32,779 nt of DNA from Bryobacteraceae bacterium (GTDB lineage Bacteria; Acidobacteriota; Terriglobia; Bryobacterales; Bryobacteraceae): positions 1-32,779 of the forward strand of contig JACZJQ010000073.1 of NCBI GenBank assembly GCA_014860455.1, in the 5' to 3' direction. Below the pieces are notes generated by a model. The model saw only the letters and a list, made by a program, of their open reading frames with translations. It was not told where the DNA came from and did no database searches. This document shows, in pieces, positions 1-7,058 of the stretch. Position 1 is the first letter of the stretch, and the number at the start of each line of letters is the position of its first letter. The position numbers and the translations under genes are program-made.

Positions 1-62
1 ATCCACACCACGTGGTACTTGATGTCGAAAACCGCGTGCGCGCTACGTCGATACTCGGCCAT
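1..62 (-). CDS. tnpA: IS200/IS605-family transposase TnpA, 5' end only (cut by window edge)
   Basis: Reading the minus strand from the ATG at 62-60 gives 20 codons before the edge, beginning MAEYRRSAHAVFD and ending KYHVVW. This matches the well-known N-terminus of the small IS200-like Y1 (HUH) transposases, which move as single-stranded DNA. The catalytic HUH motif and tyrosine would lie outside the window, so activity cannot be judged. A short palindrome at 96-112, upstream of the start, fits the subterminal hairpin of such elements. Family assignment is from memory of the N-terminal pattern and rests on only 20 residues. A related domesticated REP-associated transposase is the main alternative. 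Confidence 0.75.
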   Translation of the reverse strand, partial: MAEYRRSAHAVFDIKYHVVW

Positions 63-95
63 CTCTCCATTCTGCAGCACTGTGGCTGAAAGCGG

Positions 96-112
96 CCCGC
101 CTGAAAGGCGGG
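96..112 (-). mobile_element. Subterminal hairpin of the IS200/IS605-type element (probable left end)
   Basis: CCCGCC (96-101) and GGCGGG (107-112) form a perfect 6-bp stem with a 5-nt loop. It lies 33 nt upstream of the transposase start. IS200/IS605 elements have no terminal inverted repeats; their ends carry short hairpins recognised by TnpA, so position and size fit. The exact tip and the target tetranucleotide cannot be fixed here. The tip must lie between this hairpin and the DUF2007 gene ending at 150, unless that gene was clipped. Confidence 0.5.
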
Positions 113-149
113 GGGATTAGACCCGGCACTGAGATACTAAAGGAGCCGA

Positions 150-386
150 TTATTCTTTAGAATCAGCGACTTCACGGAGGATGGCGAGTGCGTCGGCGGC
201 GTCGGCGGCGCGGACAGACAGTTGCATGCCGTCGGCGTGACTGGATGTGAGATGCCACCCCGACGCCAGGCGGAACTCGTTCGAGAGGGATGACTCGATG
301 CCGGCGGATTCGAGCATCGACTGGGCGAACTGGGCCTGCATCCAAGTGGAATAGGTGGCGATGACGACCAGATCGGCTGGGTCCAT
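150..386 (-). CDS. DUF2007-type small protein
   Basis: A 78-aa soluble protein. It shows the pattern of the DUF2007 family (putative signal-transducing domain): an N-terminal strand LVVIATYSTWMQA, then a helix AQFAQSMLESAGIES typical of 'which copy of the chain am I' ACT-like folds, a central strand, and a C-terminal DAADALAILREVADS helix. Members are often stand-alone and their role is unknown. The ATG at 386 is preferred because TAAACT on the minus strand (399-394) sits 7 nt before it, which suggests a leaderless start. It is transcribed divergently from the aminotransferase and ends next to the insertion element. No catalytic residues are evident. Confidence 0.75.
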   Translation of the reverse strand: MDPADLVVIATYSTWMQAQFAQSMLESAGIESSLSNEFRLASGWHLTSSHADGMQLSVRAADAADALAILREVADSKE

Positions 387-393
387 GAGAGTG

Positions 394-399
394 AGTTTA
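394..399 (-). promoter_or_regulatory. -10-like hexamer for the DUF2007 gene
   Basis: TAAACT on the minus strand ends 7 nt before the ATG at 386. A weak -35-like CTGCCC lies 17 bp further upstream. No Shine-Dalgarno sequence is seen. The same geometry recurs at several gene heads in this window. Confidence 0.35.
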
Positions 400-434
400 G
401 CAGCCGGGGGGATTTGGGGCAGTACGTTCTGACA

Positions 435-463
435 TTGCAGTAGCGCGCGGATTCCCGGACAAT
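435..463 (+). promoter_or_regulatory. Candidate promoter of the aminotransferase-oxidoreductase pair
   Basis: TTGCAG (435-440), a 17-bp spacer and GACAAT (458-463) lie just before the ATG at 472. Transcription would begin at or within a few bases of the start codon. The -35 is a poor match (3 of 6), the -10 better (4 of 6). Confidence 0.35.
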
Positions 464-471
464 ATCAGTAA

Positions 472-1854
472 ATGGAAACCGCATCACCCTTTCAGCCGCG
501 CCCGGTCGCCCGAGTCGAAACCCGATACCGCCGAATTGTGACAGACCTGCCCGCGCCGGCGTCGATTCCCGTGCTCGAGAAACTCGAAAAGTTCGAACTG
601 CGCGCGATGGGCGGACAGCCGCTGGTGGTGTGGGACCGGGCCGAAGGGTTTCAGGTGTATGACGCCAGCGGCAACTGCTGGCTCGATTTCTCCAGCGGCG
701 TGCTGATCACCAACGCCGGGCACGGGCGGCAGGAGATCGCTGACGCCATCAAGGCGCAGGCCGATACGCACCTGCTGGCCTCCTACGCATTTCCGACAGC
801 GATCCGGGCGGAGCTCTGCGAACGGTTCGCGTCGGTGATGCCGGAACCGCTGAAGAAAGTGTTTCTGTTGACGACCGGTTCTGAAGCCGTGGAGTATGCC
901 ATCAAAGTGGCACGGACGCACGGGCAGGTGGCCGGCGGGCGGCAGAAGAATGTGATCGTTTCGTTTGAAAAGGCGTTCCATGGGCGGACGCTGGGGTCGC
1001 AGCAGGCAGGCGGCATTCCGTCTTTGAAGGAGTGGATCGGGAACCTGGATCCGGGTTTCGTGCAACTGCCGTTCCCGGACGGTTACTGGGTGGAGGATCA
1101 GAGCTTCGAGCTGTTCGAAAAGACGCTAACCGAGGCGGGGGTGGCCGCGGCGCAGGTCTGCGGCGTGATCATGGAGACCTATCAGGGTGGCACCGCCGCG
1201 TTTGCGCCGCCGTCTTACATCCAGACGCTGCGCAAGTGGTGCGACGCGCATAAGGTGGTGCTGGTGTTTGACGAAGTGCAAGCCGGGTTCGGCCGTACGG
1301 GCAGGATGTGGGGGTTCGAGCACTACGGGGTGCTGCCGGATCTGACCACCTGGGGCAAAGGCATTTCGTCGTCGCTGCCGATTTCGGCCGTGGTCGGGCG
1401 GACTGACCTGATGGACATCCATGCGCCGGGGTCGGCGTCGTCGACACATTCGGGCAGTCCGGTCTGCTGCGCCGCGGCGCTGGCGAACCTGGACATCATC
1501 GTGAACGAGAAACTGCCGGAACACGCGGCGGCGATGGGCGAGGTGATGCTGGGCGAATTGAGGGCGATCCAGGCGCGGCACAGCGACGTGATCGGCGTGG
1601 TCCACGGCAAGGGCCTGGTGGCGGGTGTGGCTTGTGTCAAGCCGGGTACGCGGCAGCCGGATGGGGTGCTGGCGAAGGAGGTCGTCCGCCGGTCGATCGA
1701 GAAGGGTGTACTGATGTTCAATCCGGTGGGTCCGGAGGGTTGCACGATCAAGATCTGCCCGCCGCTGGTGATCACGGAAGAGGCGGTGAGGGAAGGCTGC
1801 GCGGTGATCGAGGAGTCGCTCGACGAGGCGCTGGCGGCGCGGGGGGAGAGGTAG
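472..1854 (+). CDS. Class III PLP-dependent aminotransferase (aspartate aminotransferase family)
   Basis: A 460-aa fold-type I enzyme of the class III (omega) aminotransferases, which move an amino group between an amine or omega-amino acid and a keto acid. Visible landmarks: the TTGSEAVEYAIK phosphate-binding region (134-145), FHGRT (169-173), the FDEVQAGFGRTG block with the cofactor-binding Asp267, and the Schiff-base lysine Lys296 in TTWGKGIS. Length is normal. The substrate cannot be read from sequence; GABA, ornithine derivatives and amino sugars are all used in this class. The next gene, a Gfo/Idh oxidoreductase, starts 2 nt after the stop. The two are surely co-transcribed, suggesting a two-step oxidation/transamination of a sugar or polyol-derived compound. 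Confidence 0.9.
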   Translation: METASPFQPRPVARVETRYRRIVTDLPAPASIPVLEKLEKFELRAMGGQPLVVWDRAEGFQVYDASGNCWLDFSSGVLITNAGHGRQEIADAIKAQADTHLLASYAFPTAIRAELCERFASVMPEPLKKVFLLTTGSEAVEYAIKVARTHGQVAGGRQKNVIVSFEKAFHGRTLGSQQAGGIPSLKEWIGNLDPGFVQLPFPDGYWVEDQSFELFEKTLTEAGVAAAQVCGVIMETYQGGTAAFAPPSYIQTLRKWCDAHKVVLVFDEVQAGFGRTGRMWGFEHYGVLPDLTTWGKGISSSLPISAVVGRTDLMDIHAPGSASSTHSGSPVCCAAALANLDIIVNEKLPEHAAAMGEVMLGELRAIQARHSDVIGVVHGKGLVAGVACVKPGTRQPDGVLAKEVVRRSIEKGVLMFNPVGPEGCTIKICPPLVITEEAVREGCAVIEESLDEALAARGER

Positions 1855-1856
1855 TC

Positions 1857-3062
1857 ATGAAAGTCACGATGATTGGCGGCGGGATGATCGCTCACGATCA
1901 GATCCTGCCGTCGCTATACCATTTGCAGCGCAGGGGTGTGATTGGGGCGATTGAGATTTGCGACCGGCGGGCAGAGGCGCTGGACGCGCTGGCGCAGGCG
2001 CCGAAACTGACTAAGGCGTTTCCGGGGCAGGGGTTCAAGGCGCGGACGGAAGCCTATGCGGAAGTGGTCGGCGGGATGGCGCCGGGCAATCTGGTGGTTG
2101 TCTGCGTGCCGGATCACCTGCACTACGAAGCGGTGATGACGGCGCTGGCAGCCGGCCAGAATGTGCTTTGCGTGAAGCCGCTGGTGCTCAACGCCGCGCA
2201 GGCCGAGGAGATCGAGCACGAGGCGCGGAAAAGGGCGCTGATGGTGGCTGTGGAGTACCACAAGCGGTTCGACGACCGCAGCCACATGGCCCGGCAACGG
2301 TACCGGGCGGGGCTGTTCGGCGAGTTCAAGCTGGGTACGGCGAGCCTGTTCGAGAAGTGGTATTACCGCTACTCGAACTTCCAGAACTGGTTCACCTGCG
2401 AGGCCACCGACGCGTTCACCTACATCGGCTGCCACTATGTGGACCTGGTGCACTTCATCACAGGTCTGGTGCCGACGGCGATCAGCGTTTACGGGTTGAA
2501 AGACAAGTTCCCCAACGGCAAGGAAGGTTACCTGTGGACCGACGCGCGGGTGCTGTGGTCCAACGGGGCGTGCCTGAACGTGCAGAACGCGCTGGGCTTC
2601 CCGGACGAGGCGCCGGGGTCGAACACACAAGGCCTGACGATGTATTGCGCGGCGACGGAACGCCAAACCGGCGCATGGTTGAACCACGACGACCGGTACC
2701 GCGGCGTCTCCTATAGCCTGATCGAGAAGCCGGCGGGTGACGGCGCGACGCAGTATTCCGAGCCGAGTCCGGATTACTTCCAGTATGTCGATCACGGCGG
2801 GCCGGGGCTGGTGCCGGTGGGGTATGGATATCGCTCGGTGGAGTATATCGTCGAGCGGGCGATTGAGCTGGAATCGGGCAAACGGAGCGTGGATGAGCGG
2901 CGGGCGGTGCTGGAAGAGTGGGACCGGCGCGGAATCATGGCAACGCCGGCCAACAGCCGGTTCAACGAACTGGTGGTGGAGGCGGCGAGATTGTCGATCC
3001 TGAACGGAGGCGCGATGGCGGGAATCGAGTACGCGCCGAAGGCTGGAGTGAAGCTGGTTTAG
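1857..3062 (+). CDS. Gfo/Idh/MocA-family NAD(P)-dependent oxidoreductase
   Basis: A 401-aa two-domain dehydrogenase. The N-terminal Rossmann fold starts with VTMIGGGMIAHDQ (residues 3-15) and continues with VPDHLH (85-90). The usual EKP catalytic motif reads CVKP (105-108): the lysine (Lys107) is kept but the acidic residue before it is replaced. EYHKRF (133-138) and GCHYVDLVHFITG (191-203) match the substrate-side motifs of the family. The ATG at 1857 is chosen because it begins exactly at the Rossmann strand and follows the aminotransferase stop by 2 nt; upstream in-frame ATGs lie inside that gene. Family members oxidise or reduce sugars, inositols or their derivatives. The substrate is unknown here. 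Confidence 0.88.
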   Translation: MKVTMIGGGMIAHDQILPSLYHLQRRGVIGAIEICDRRAEALDALAQAPKLTKAFPGQGFKARTEAYAEVVGGMAPGNLVVVCVPDHLHYEAVMTALAAGQNVLCVKPLVLNAAQAEEIEHEARKRALMVAVEYHKRFDDRSHMARQRYRAGLFGEFKLGTASLFEKWYYRYSNFQNWFTCEATDAFTYIGCHYVDLVHFITGLVPTAISVYGLKDKFPNGKEGYLWTDARVLWSNGACLNVQNALGFPDEAPGSNTQGLTMYCAATERQTGAWLNHDDRYRGVSYSLIEKPAGDGATQYSEPSPDYFQYVDHGGPGLVPVGYGYRSVEYIVERAIELESGKRSVDERRAVLEEWDRRGIMATPANSRFNELVVEAARLSILNGGAMAGIEYAPKAGVKLV

Positions 3063-3081
3063 GACTGGCCGATCTCCAGCG

Positions 3082-3111
3082 TTGTCAGCGGGCTCGGGAT
3101 TCGAGTATCTT
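3082..3111 (+). promoter_or_regulatory. Sigma-70-type promoter of the dCMP-deaminase-like gene
   Basis: TTGTCA (3082-3087, 5 of 6 to consensus), an 18-bp spacer and TATCTT (3106-3111). The -10 ends 7 nt before the ATG at 3119, so the transcript may be leaderless. This is the best -35/-10 pair among the close-spaced promoters here. Confidence 0.5.
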
Positions 3112-3118
3112 CAATCCT

Positions 3119-3577
3119 ATGCCTCAAGTGCCGGACTGGGACCATTACTTCCTCGAGATCTGCCGTGTGGTCGCGAAGCGGAGCAAGGATCCGGCCACGC
3201 AGATTGGCTGCGTGATCGTGGGGCCGGCGCACGAGATCCGCTCGACTGGCTACAACAGCCTGCCGCGCCATGTTCGCGACGATGTGCCGGAGCGGCTTGA
3301 ACGGCCTACCAAGTATTTGTGGATCGAACACGCCGAACGCAACGCCATCTATAACGCCGCGCGCGCAGGCACCGGCCTGGAGGGCTGCACGCTGTATGCC
3401 GGACTCACGCCATGCATGGACTGTGCTCGGGCGATCGTGCAGGCGGGCATCGCCGAGGTGGTGCTCGACGAGGAGCGGGTGAAGAAGTACAGCTCAGAGC
3501 AGTACAACCCGCACTTCGCGCTGGTGCGCGAGTTGTTTCGCGAGGCGGGCGTGACGATGCGCCAGGTGATGATTTAG
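3119..3577 (+). CDS. Cytidine/deoxycytidylate deaminase family protein
   Basis: A 152-aa zinc deaminase. The active-site signature is complete: HAE at 71-73 (zinc ligand His71, proton shuttle Glu73) and PCMDC at 98-102 (ligands Cys99 and Cys102). The N-terminus PDWDHYFLEICRVVAKRS resembles dCMP deaminases, which convert dCMP to dUMP for thymidylate synthesis. The additional zinc-binding Cys/His insert of phage and eukaryotic dCMP deaminases is not present, so the substrate (dCMP or another cytosine or guanine compound) is not certain. The start at 3119 fits the family N-terminus and the promoter at 3082-3111. The long upstream extension of the reading frame overlaps the previous gene and is not credible. 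Confidence 0.85.
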   Translation: MPQVPDWDHYFLEICRVVAKRSKDPATQIGCVIVGPAHEIRSTGYNSLPRHVRDDVPERLERPTKYLWIEHAERNAIYNAARAGTGLEGCTLYAGLTPCMDCARAIVQAGIAEVVLDEERVKKYSSEQYNPHFALVRELFREAGVTMRQVMI

Positions 3578-3589
3578 CCGGTCGATGGC

Positions 3590-3967
3590 TCAGTACATCA
3601 TCGCCAGGGCGGCCAAACCGTTGATCAGCACCAGAAAGACAGTGGCCACACCCGAAAGCAGCAGAATCATGAGCGCGCCCAGAAGAGCCACGGGAAACAC
3701 CGAAGGCTCGAAGGAGCATCTCTGGCGGATGGTGCTTTCGCGCAAATCGGCCGACCAGGGCTTCTCGCCGAGCGAGCGTAGGAACGGCAGAGCATAGAAG
3801 CGTGTGGCGCATTGGCCGCAGCGGTAGGGATTGATTCGAGCCGCGGCCAGCGCGTCGTCGAGCATCGAGCGGCGGTGTGCACGAGGGGTCTTCAGACTGC
3901 CGCACTCAGGACAGGCGCGGCGGGTGAGGACAGCCCAACGGCTTCCCACGGCGATTGAGTTCAGCAT
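3590..3967 (-). CDS. Zinc-ribbon membrane protein, unknown function
   Basis: A 125-aa protein with a split zinc ribbon (Cys19-x2-Cys22 in CPECGS; Cys50-x2-Cys53 in RCGQC) followed by one long hydrophobic stretch (about 91-122) that ends the protein. This is a cytoplasmic metal-binding head anchored by a C-terminal membrane segment or hairpin. AAGGAC, 9 nt before the ATG, is a usable ribosome-binding site. It is convergent with the deaminase (12-nt gap) and divergent from asparaginase. I do not recognise a named family; similar short zinc-ribbon/TM proteins are common in this type of genome. Function is not inferable. Confidence 0.65.
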   Translation of the reverse strand: MLNSIAVGSRWAVLTRRACPECGSLKTPRAHRRSMLDDALAAARINPYRCGQCATRFYALPFLRSLGEKPWSADLRESTIRQRCSFEPSVFPVALLGALMILLLSGVATVFLVLINGLAALAMMY

Positions 3968-4039
3968 GGCGGTATGTCCTTTTAGTCCAGGCGGCGCCGG
4001 ATCATCTCAGGGTAAGTACTGGAACTGTCCGAAAGATAG

Positions 4040-4078
4040 GTGCACCACTCGCCGGTGAGACTCCGGGTGCACGATATT
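4040..4078 (+). promoter_or_regulatory. Stem-loop and -10-like hexamer before asparaginase
   Basis: GTGCACC (4040-4046) pairs with GGTGCAC (4066-4072), enclosing a small inner CTC/GAG helix. GATATT (4073-4078) follows directly and ends 6 nt before the ATG at 4085. If GATATT is the -10, the palindrome is DNA upstream of the transcript and could be an operator; otherwise it would be a leader hairpin. No -35 is apparent. Confidence 0.3.
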
Positions 4079-4084
4079 GGAAGT

Positions 4085-5065
4085 ATGGCGAGGATATTGG
4101 TTGTATTCACCGGTGGGACGATCTCGATGAAGGTGGATCCGGCGACCGGCGGGGCGGTGCCGGCGCTGAGCGGCGAGGAGATACTGGCCTACGACCCCGG
4201 GCTGCGGGCGATGGCCGAGTTGGATGTTGTCGATTTTGGGCGGTATCCGGGGCCGCACATGAATCCGGCCAGGATGTATGAGTTAAGCGAGTTGCTGCGG
4301 GAGCGGTTGGCCGACCCGGCGATTGACGGGGCGGTGGTGACGCACGGGACCGATACGCTGGAAGAAACGGCCTATCTGGTTGACCTGCGCCACGACTCCG
4401 CCAAGCCGGTGGCCTTTGTGGGGGCGATGCGGAACAGCTCGGAGTTGAGTTTCGACGGCCCGGCAAATCTGCGCGCCGGGGTGAGGACAGTGATCGACGC
4501 GGGGTCGCACGGGCGGGGCGTTTTTGTGGTGCTGAACCAGTTGGTTCATGCGGCGTCGGAGGCGACAAAGACAGACACGCAGCAGTTGGACACATTCCAG
4601 AGTCCGGTGTTCGGGCCGCTGGGGTATGTGGATGCGGACGGGGTGGTGTGGGCGCGGTCGCTGTCCCGGCGGCAGGTGATCGCAGGGGAGCGGTTCGAGC
4701 CGGCAGTGGAGATGCTGAGGATGTATGCGGGCTTCGGCAGCCGGATGTTCGACATGCTGGTGGAGGCAGGCGCGAAGGGGATTGTGGTGGAGGGTACGGG
4801 ACGCGGCAATGTGCCGCCGGAAGCCTTGCCAGGGGTGAGAAGGGCGATCGAGGCCGGCGTGGCGGTGGCTGTCTCGACGCGCTGCCATCATGGGCGCGTT
4901 TTGGATACCTATGCTTACGAGGGCAGCGGGCGCGATTTGCGGAAATTGGGCGCGTGGTTCTGCGGGCGGTTGCCGGGTCACAAGGCACGGATCAAGCTGA
5001 TGCTGGCGCTCGGTGCGGCCGGAGGAATGGACGCGGCACGGCGGCTGATGGAAGAGGGAGCCTGA
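4085..5065 (+). CDS. Asparaginase family protein
   Basis: A 326-aa protein of the bacterial L-asparaginase fold, which hydrolyses asparagine to aspartate and ammonia. The catalytic set is in place and even numbered as in mature E. coli AnsB: Thr12 in TGGTIS, Thr89 and Asp90 in HGTDTLEETAY, Lys162 in ATKTDT. The GAMRNSSELSFDGPANL block (113-129) is also typical. No signal peptide is visible, so it is probably cytoplasmic. The loop that binds the substrate amino and carboxylate groups reads YPGPHMN, without the usual serine near position 58, so the preferred substrate may differ. The start at 4085 begins at the first beta strand; the longer frame adds residues with no family match. Confidence 0.88.
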   Translation: MARILVVFTGGTISMKVDPATGGAVPALSGEEILAYDPGLRAMAELDVVDFGRYPGPHMNPARMYELSELLRERLADPAIDGAVVTHGTDTLEETAYLVDLRHDSAKPVAFVGAMRNSSELSFDGPANLRAGVRTVIDAGSHGRGVFVVLNQLVHAASEATKTDTQQLDTFQSPVFGPLGYVDADGVVWARSLSRRQVIAGERFEPAVEMLRMYAGFGSRMFDMLVEAGAKGIVVEGTGRGNVPPEALPGVRRAIEAGVAVAVSTRCHHGRVLDTYAYEGSGRDLRKLGAWFCGRLPGHKARIKLMLALGAAGGMDAARRLMEEGA

Positions 5066-5148
5066 CACGGCCAAATTATTGGCATTGATACTGGGGAGCA
5101 GGAGCATTATCATGGCAAAACGCGCATGATGCAGGCGCGCGATGCAAA

Positions 5149-5877
5149 ATGCAGAGCGGAAACGTTTGGGGAATCACAGATCCTGGGCGCAGGCGGACCA
5201 ATAACGAAGACGCATGGGTGGCCGACGCCAGTCTGGGCTTCGCGGCCGTAGCCGACGGAATGGGCGGCGAGGCGTGCGGCGAAGTTGCGTCCGCGGTCGC
5301 GCTGCATACCATCTATTCCTATGTCTCGACGGCCGGGGCCGAAGCCAAGCCGTCGGTGCTGGTAGCGGGTGCCCACGAGGCCAACGCCCGTGTCAGGTCG
5401 GAGACGGCGTTCAGGCCCGAATGCGCCGGGATGGGCTCGACGCTGGTGGCGGCGCTTTGGCGGAATCCGACTCTGCATGTGGTGAATGTCGGCGACAGCC
5501 GGTGCTACCTCTACCGCCGGAAGGCGTTGATCCAGCTCAGCTACGACCAGAATCTGGGCAACGAGATGCGCGATGAGATGGGGTGGACAGACGAACATGT
5601 GGCCAACTTCCCGCAACGCAGCGTCCTGACCGCGGCCATCGGATCGGCCTCGGAAATCCCAGTCCGGGAAACCTCCATCGGCCTGTTGCCGGGAGACCTG
5701 ATCCTGATGTGCTCGGACGGGCTGTACGGACCCCTCGGCGACGATGGCATCGCCGAGATCCTGCGCAGAGGATTGCCTCCGCCAGAGACCCTCCAGGTTC
5801 TGGTGGACGCGGCCAACGCCGCCGGCGGCCCCGACAACATCACTGTGGTCCTGTTTGGCGAGTTCTTCTCCCCCTGA
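5149..5877 (+). CDS. PP2C-family Ser/Thr protein phosphatase (Stp1/PrpC type)
   Basis: A 242-aa stand-alone bacterial PPM phosphatase that removes phosphate from Ser/Thr of proteins phosphorylated by Hanks-type kinases. All metal-binding motifs are visible: RRRTNNEDAW with Asp21, ADGMGG with Asp37, GSTLVAAL, NVGDSRCYLYR, CSDGL with Asp190, and GGPDNIT with Asp229. Length is normal for the family and there is no membrane segment. It sits alone between asparaginase and an orphan membrane protein, not next to a kinase; the only kinase in the window is at 24322. The start at 5149 is the ATG nearest the conserved N-terminus, and no strong ribosome-binding site precedes it. Confidence 0.9.
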   Translation: MQSGNVWGITDPGRRRTNNEDAWVADASLGFAAVADGMGGEACGEVASAVALHTIYSYVSTAGAEAKPSVLVAGAHEANARVRSETAFRPECAGMGSTLVAALWRNPTLHVVNVGDSRCYLYRRKALIQLSYDQNLGNEMRDEMGWTDEHVANFPQRSVLTAAIGSASEIPVRETSIGLLPGDLILMCSDGLYGPLGDDGIAEILRRGLPPPETLQVLVDAANAAGGPDNITVVLFGEFFSP

Positions 5878-5898
5878 GCGGCAATCACCTTGGCGAGG

Positions 5899-5937
5899 TT
5901 ATCCCTAGGACTATTCCCAAGGGGATAGATGGAATAG
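5899..5937. repeat. Interlocked inverted repeats in the gap after the phosphatase gene
   Basis: TATCCC (5900-5905) pairs with GGGATA (5922-5927), and CTATTCC (5911-5917) pairs with GGAATAG (5931-5937). The two are interlocked, so they could form a pseudoknot. A third option pairs CTATTCC with GGGATAG (5922-5928, one G-T wobble). The rest of the 221-nt gap to the next start shows nothing I can name. Confidence 0.35.
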
Positions 5938-6098
5938 CCAACGTTAAGGTTTTATTGGGGTTGTGAGAGTTTTCCACAGCACCGCCCACTAATACCCCCA
6001 GAGAGACACACCGTGGTCGGGATCGAGGCAGTACCGTTATGAGATTCGTCCGCCCGGCCGGAACCTGCCCGCACGCCGTTGACGTGGACAGGGGCCGC

Positions 6099-6683
6099 AT
6101 GAGCCGCAACCGGGCCATGCGGGCCGGCCTCACACTACTTTTCATTGCCGTTCATAGCGCAAGCGTTGCACAGGCTGAAACGCGAGTCCTATGGCAGATG
6201 CGATTCGACGTTTCGCTGATACCCGAGGTTCATCCTCTAAGGAGCCACCAGATCCTGCGTCTGCCTGTGGTGCTGGAGGAACCGGCGGAAGCGCCCGCCT
6301 CAACCCTATGCCCTAAGGCAGAGCTAGCCCGGGAGCTACTGCAGACCGGCGAGCAGGGAGCGGGCAGGGCAGTTCACGGCCGGGTCACCTCGCGGCACCT
6401 GTTGCGGAAAGAGGAATTGAAACCGCCCCCCGTGCGCGTGACGAACGAGGTGTTCGGCTTGGTGAAGACGATGCCGCAGGCCTACGCGGGGATCATGTTC
6501 GGCGTCGGCTGGCTGCTCTTGCTGATCAGCGTGGGGCTGGGCTACCTGGGCAGGCGGATCGAGCCCTACTCGGCGGACGACCCGGCCACCTGGAATGCGG
6601 ACGTCTCCAGGCCCCTGGCACCCCTGCTCATCGATGCCGACGAATTGCACACGGCGGGCGCATATCCGGACCGCCGGCTCTGA
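6099..6683 (+). CDS. Hypothetical exported or membrane-anchored protein
   Basis: A 194-aa protein I do not recognise. From the ATG at 6099 it begins MSRNRAMRAGLTLLFIAVHS and continues to an AQA/E junction, a plausible signal peptide. The middle (about 40-120) is polar and Pro/Glu-rich. A single hydrophobic segment (AGIMFGVGWLLLLISVGLGYLG) follows, then a short acidic tail. This suggests an extracytoplasmic domain tethered by one membrane span. The frame is open back to an ATG at 6039, but the extra 20 residues would spoil the signal peptide, so 6099 is preferred. The sequence is low in recognisable motifs and the call as a real gene is moderate. Confidence 0.5.
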   Translation: MSRNRAMRAGLTLLFIAVHSASVAQAETRVLWQMRFDVSLIPEVHPLRSHQILRLPVVLEEPAEAPASTLCPKAELARELLQTGEQGAGRAVHGRVTSRHLLRKEELKPPPVRVTNEVFGLVKTMPQAYAGIMFGVGWLLLLISVGLGYLGRRIEPYSADDPATWNADVSRPLAPLLIDADELHTAGAYPDRRL

Positions 6684-6774
6684 TATATTTGGACCGCCCA
6701 TGCGGGGGACGAGCGTCGCCGAAAGGTCCGTTCCGCCCCCGCGAGCGGTGCGAATCCCCTGTCTGGAGCCGATC
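6684..6774 (+). promoter_or_regulatory. Promoter and structured leader of the small exported protein
   Basis: TATATT (6684-6689) begins directly after the preceding stop codon and is a good -10. A transcript from about 6697 would have a leader of about 78 nt. It contains GCGGGGG (6702-6708) pairing with CCCCCGC (6736-6742), a 27-nt interior with GGAC/GTCC options, and then a conserved-looking GGTGCGAATCCC stretch before the ATG. The layout resembles a regulatory RNA, but I could not match it to a known riboswitch class. Confidence 0.35.
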
Positions 6775-7050
6775 ATGGATAAACGCAGGTCATGTTCCCC
6801 ATCTCTTGTTGCCCGCCTGATGCTGGCGTCCGTTTGGCTTACAGCCGCGGCGGCGCAGCCTGGCGACTACGACGTTCATATTTACCGTCCTTGGCGCGGC
6901 GTCTACATGCCGGCGATCGAGGCCGTGTCGAAGGGCGGGGAACTGACGGTGAAGATTCCGGAACTCAAGCCGGTGGCCAGCCGGGTTCAGAACTTGGGTA
7001 ACGACGTGGCGTTCAAGATTGTCAAGCGGGGCGTGCCTCTGCCGAAGTAG
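6775..7050 (+). CDS. Small exported protein, unknown function
   Basis: A 91-aa protein with a clear signal peptide: positively charged MDKRR, hydrophobic LVARLMLASVWLTAAA, and a likely cut after AAA before QPGDYD. The mature part is about 64 residues, beta-rich in appearance (DYDVHIYRPW, ELTVKIPEL, DVAFKIVKRG), with no cysteines and no known motif. It would act in the periplasm or outside the cell. The start at 6775 is set by the signal peptide; the frame runs open further upstream through the leader, which makes no sensible protein. It stands alone behind its own putative promoter and leader. Confidence 0.6.
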   Translation: MDKRRSCSPSLVARLMLASVWLTAAAAQPGDYDVHIYRPWRGVYMPAIEAVSKGGELTVKIPELKPVASRVQNLGNDVAFKIVKRGVPLPK

Positions 7051-7058
7051 GCTTCGCC

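Noticed and set aside
1632-1856. Longer N-terminus for the Gfo/Idh oxidoreductase
   Set aside because: It overlaps the aminotransferase in another frame, and the Rossmann strand begins exactly at the ATG at 1857.
5970-5978. DnaA-box-like TTTTCCACA, possible origin
   Set aside because: A single near-match with no cluster, no AT-rich unwinding region and no dnaA or dnaN nearby.
6743-6774. tRNA-like T-arm (GGTGCGAATCCC) suggesting a tRNA gene
   Set aside because: No matching acceptor stem, anticodon arm or D-arm can be built upstream; the T-stem itself has a mismatch.
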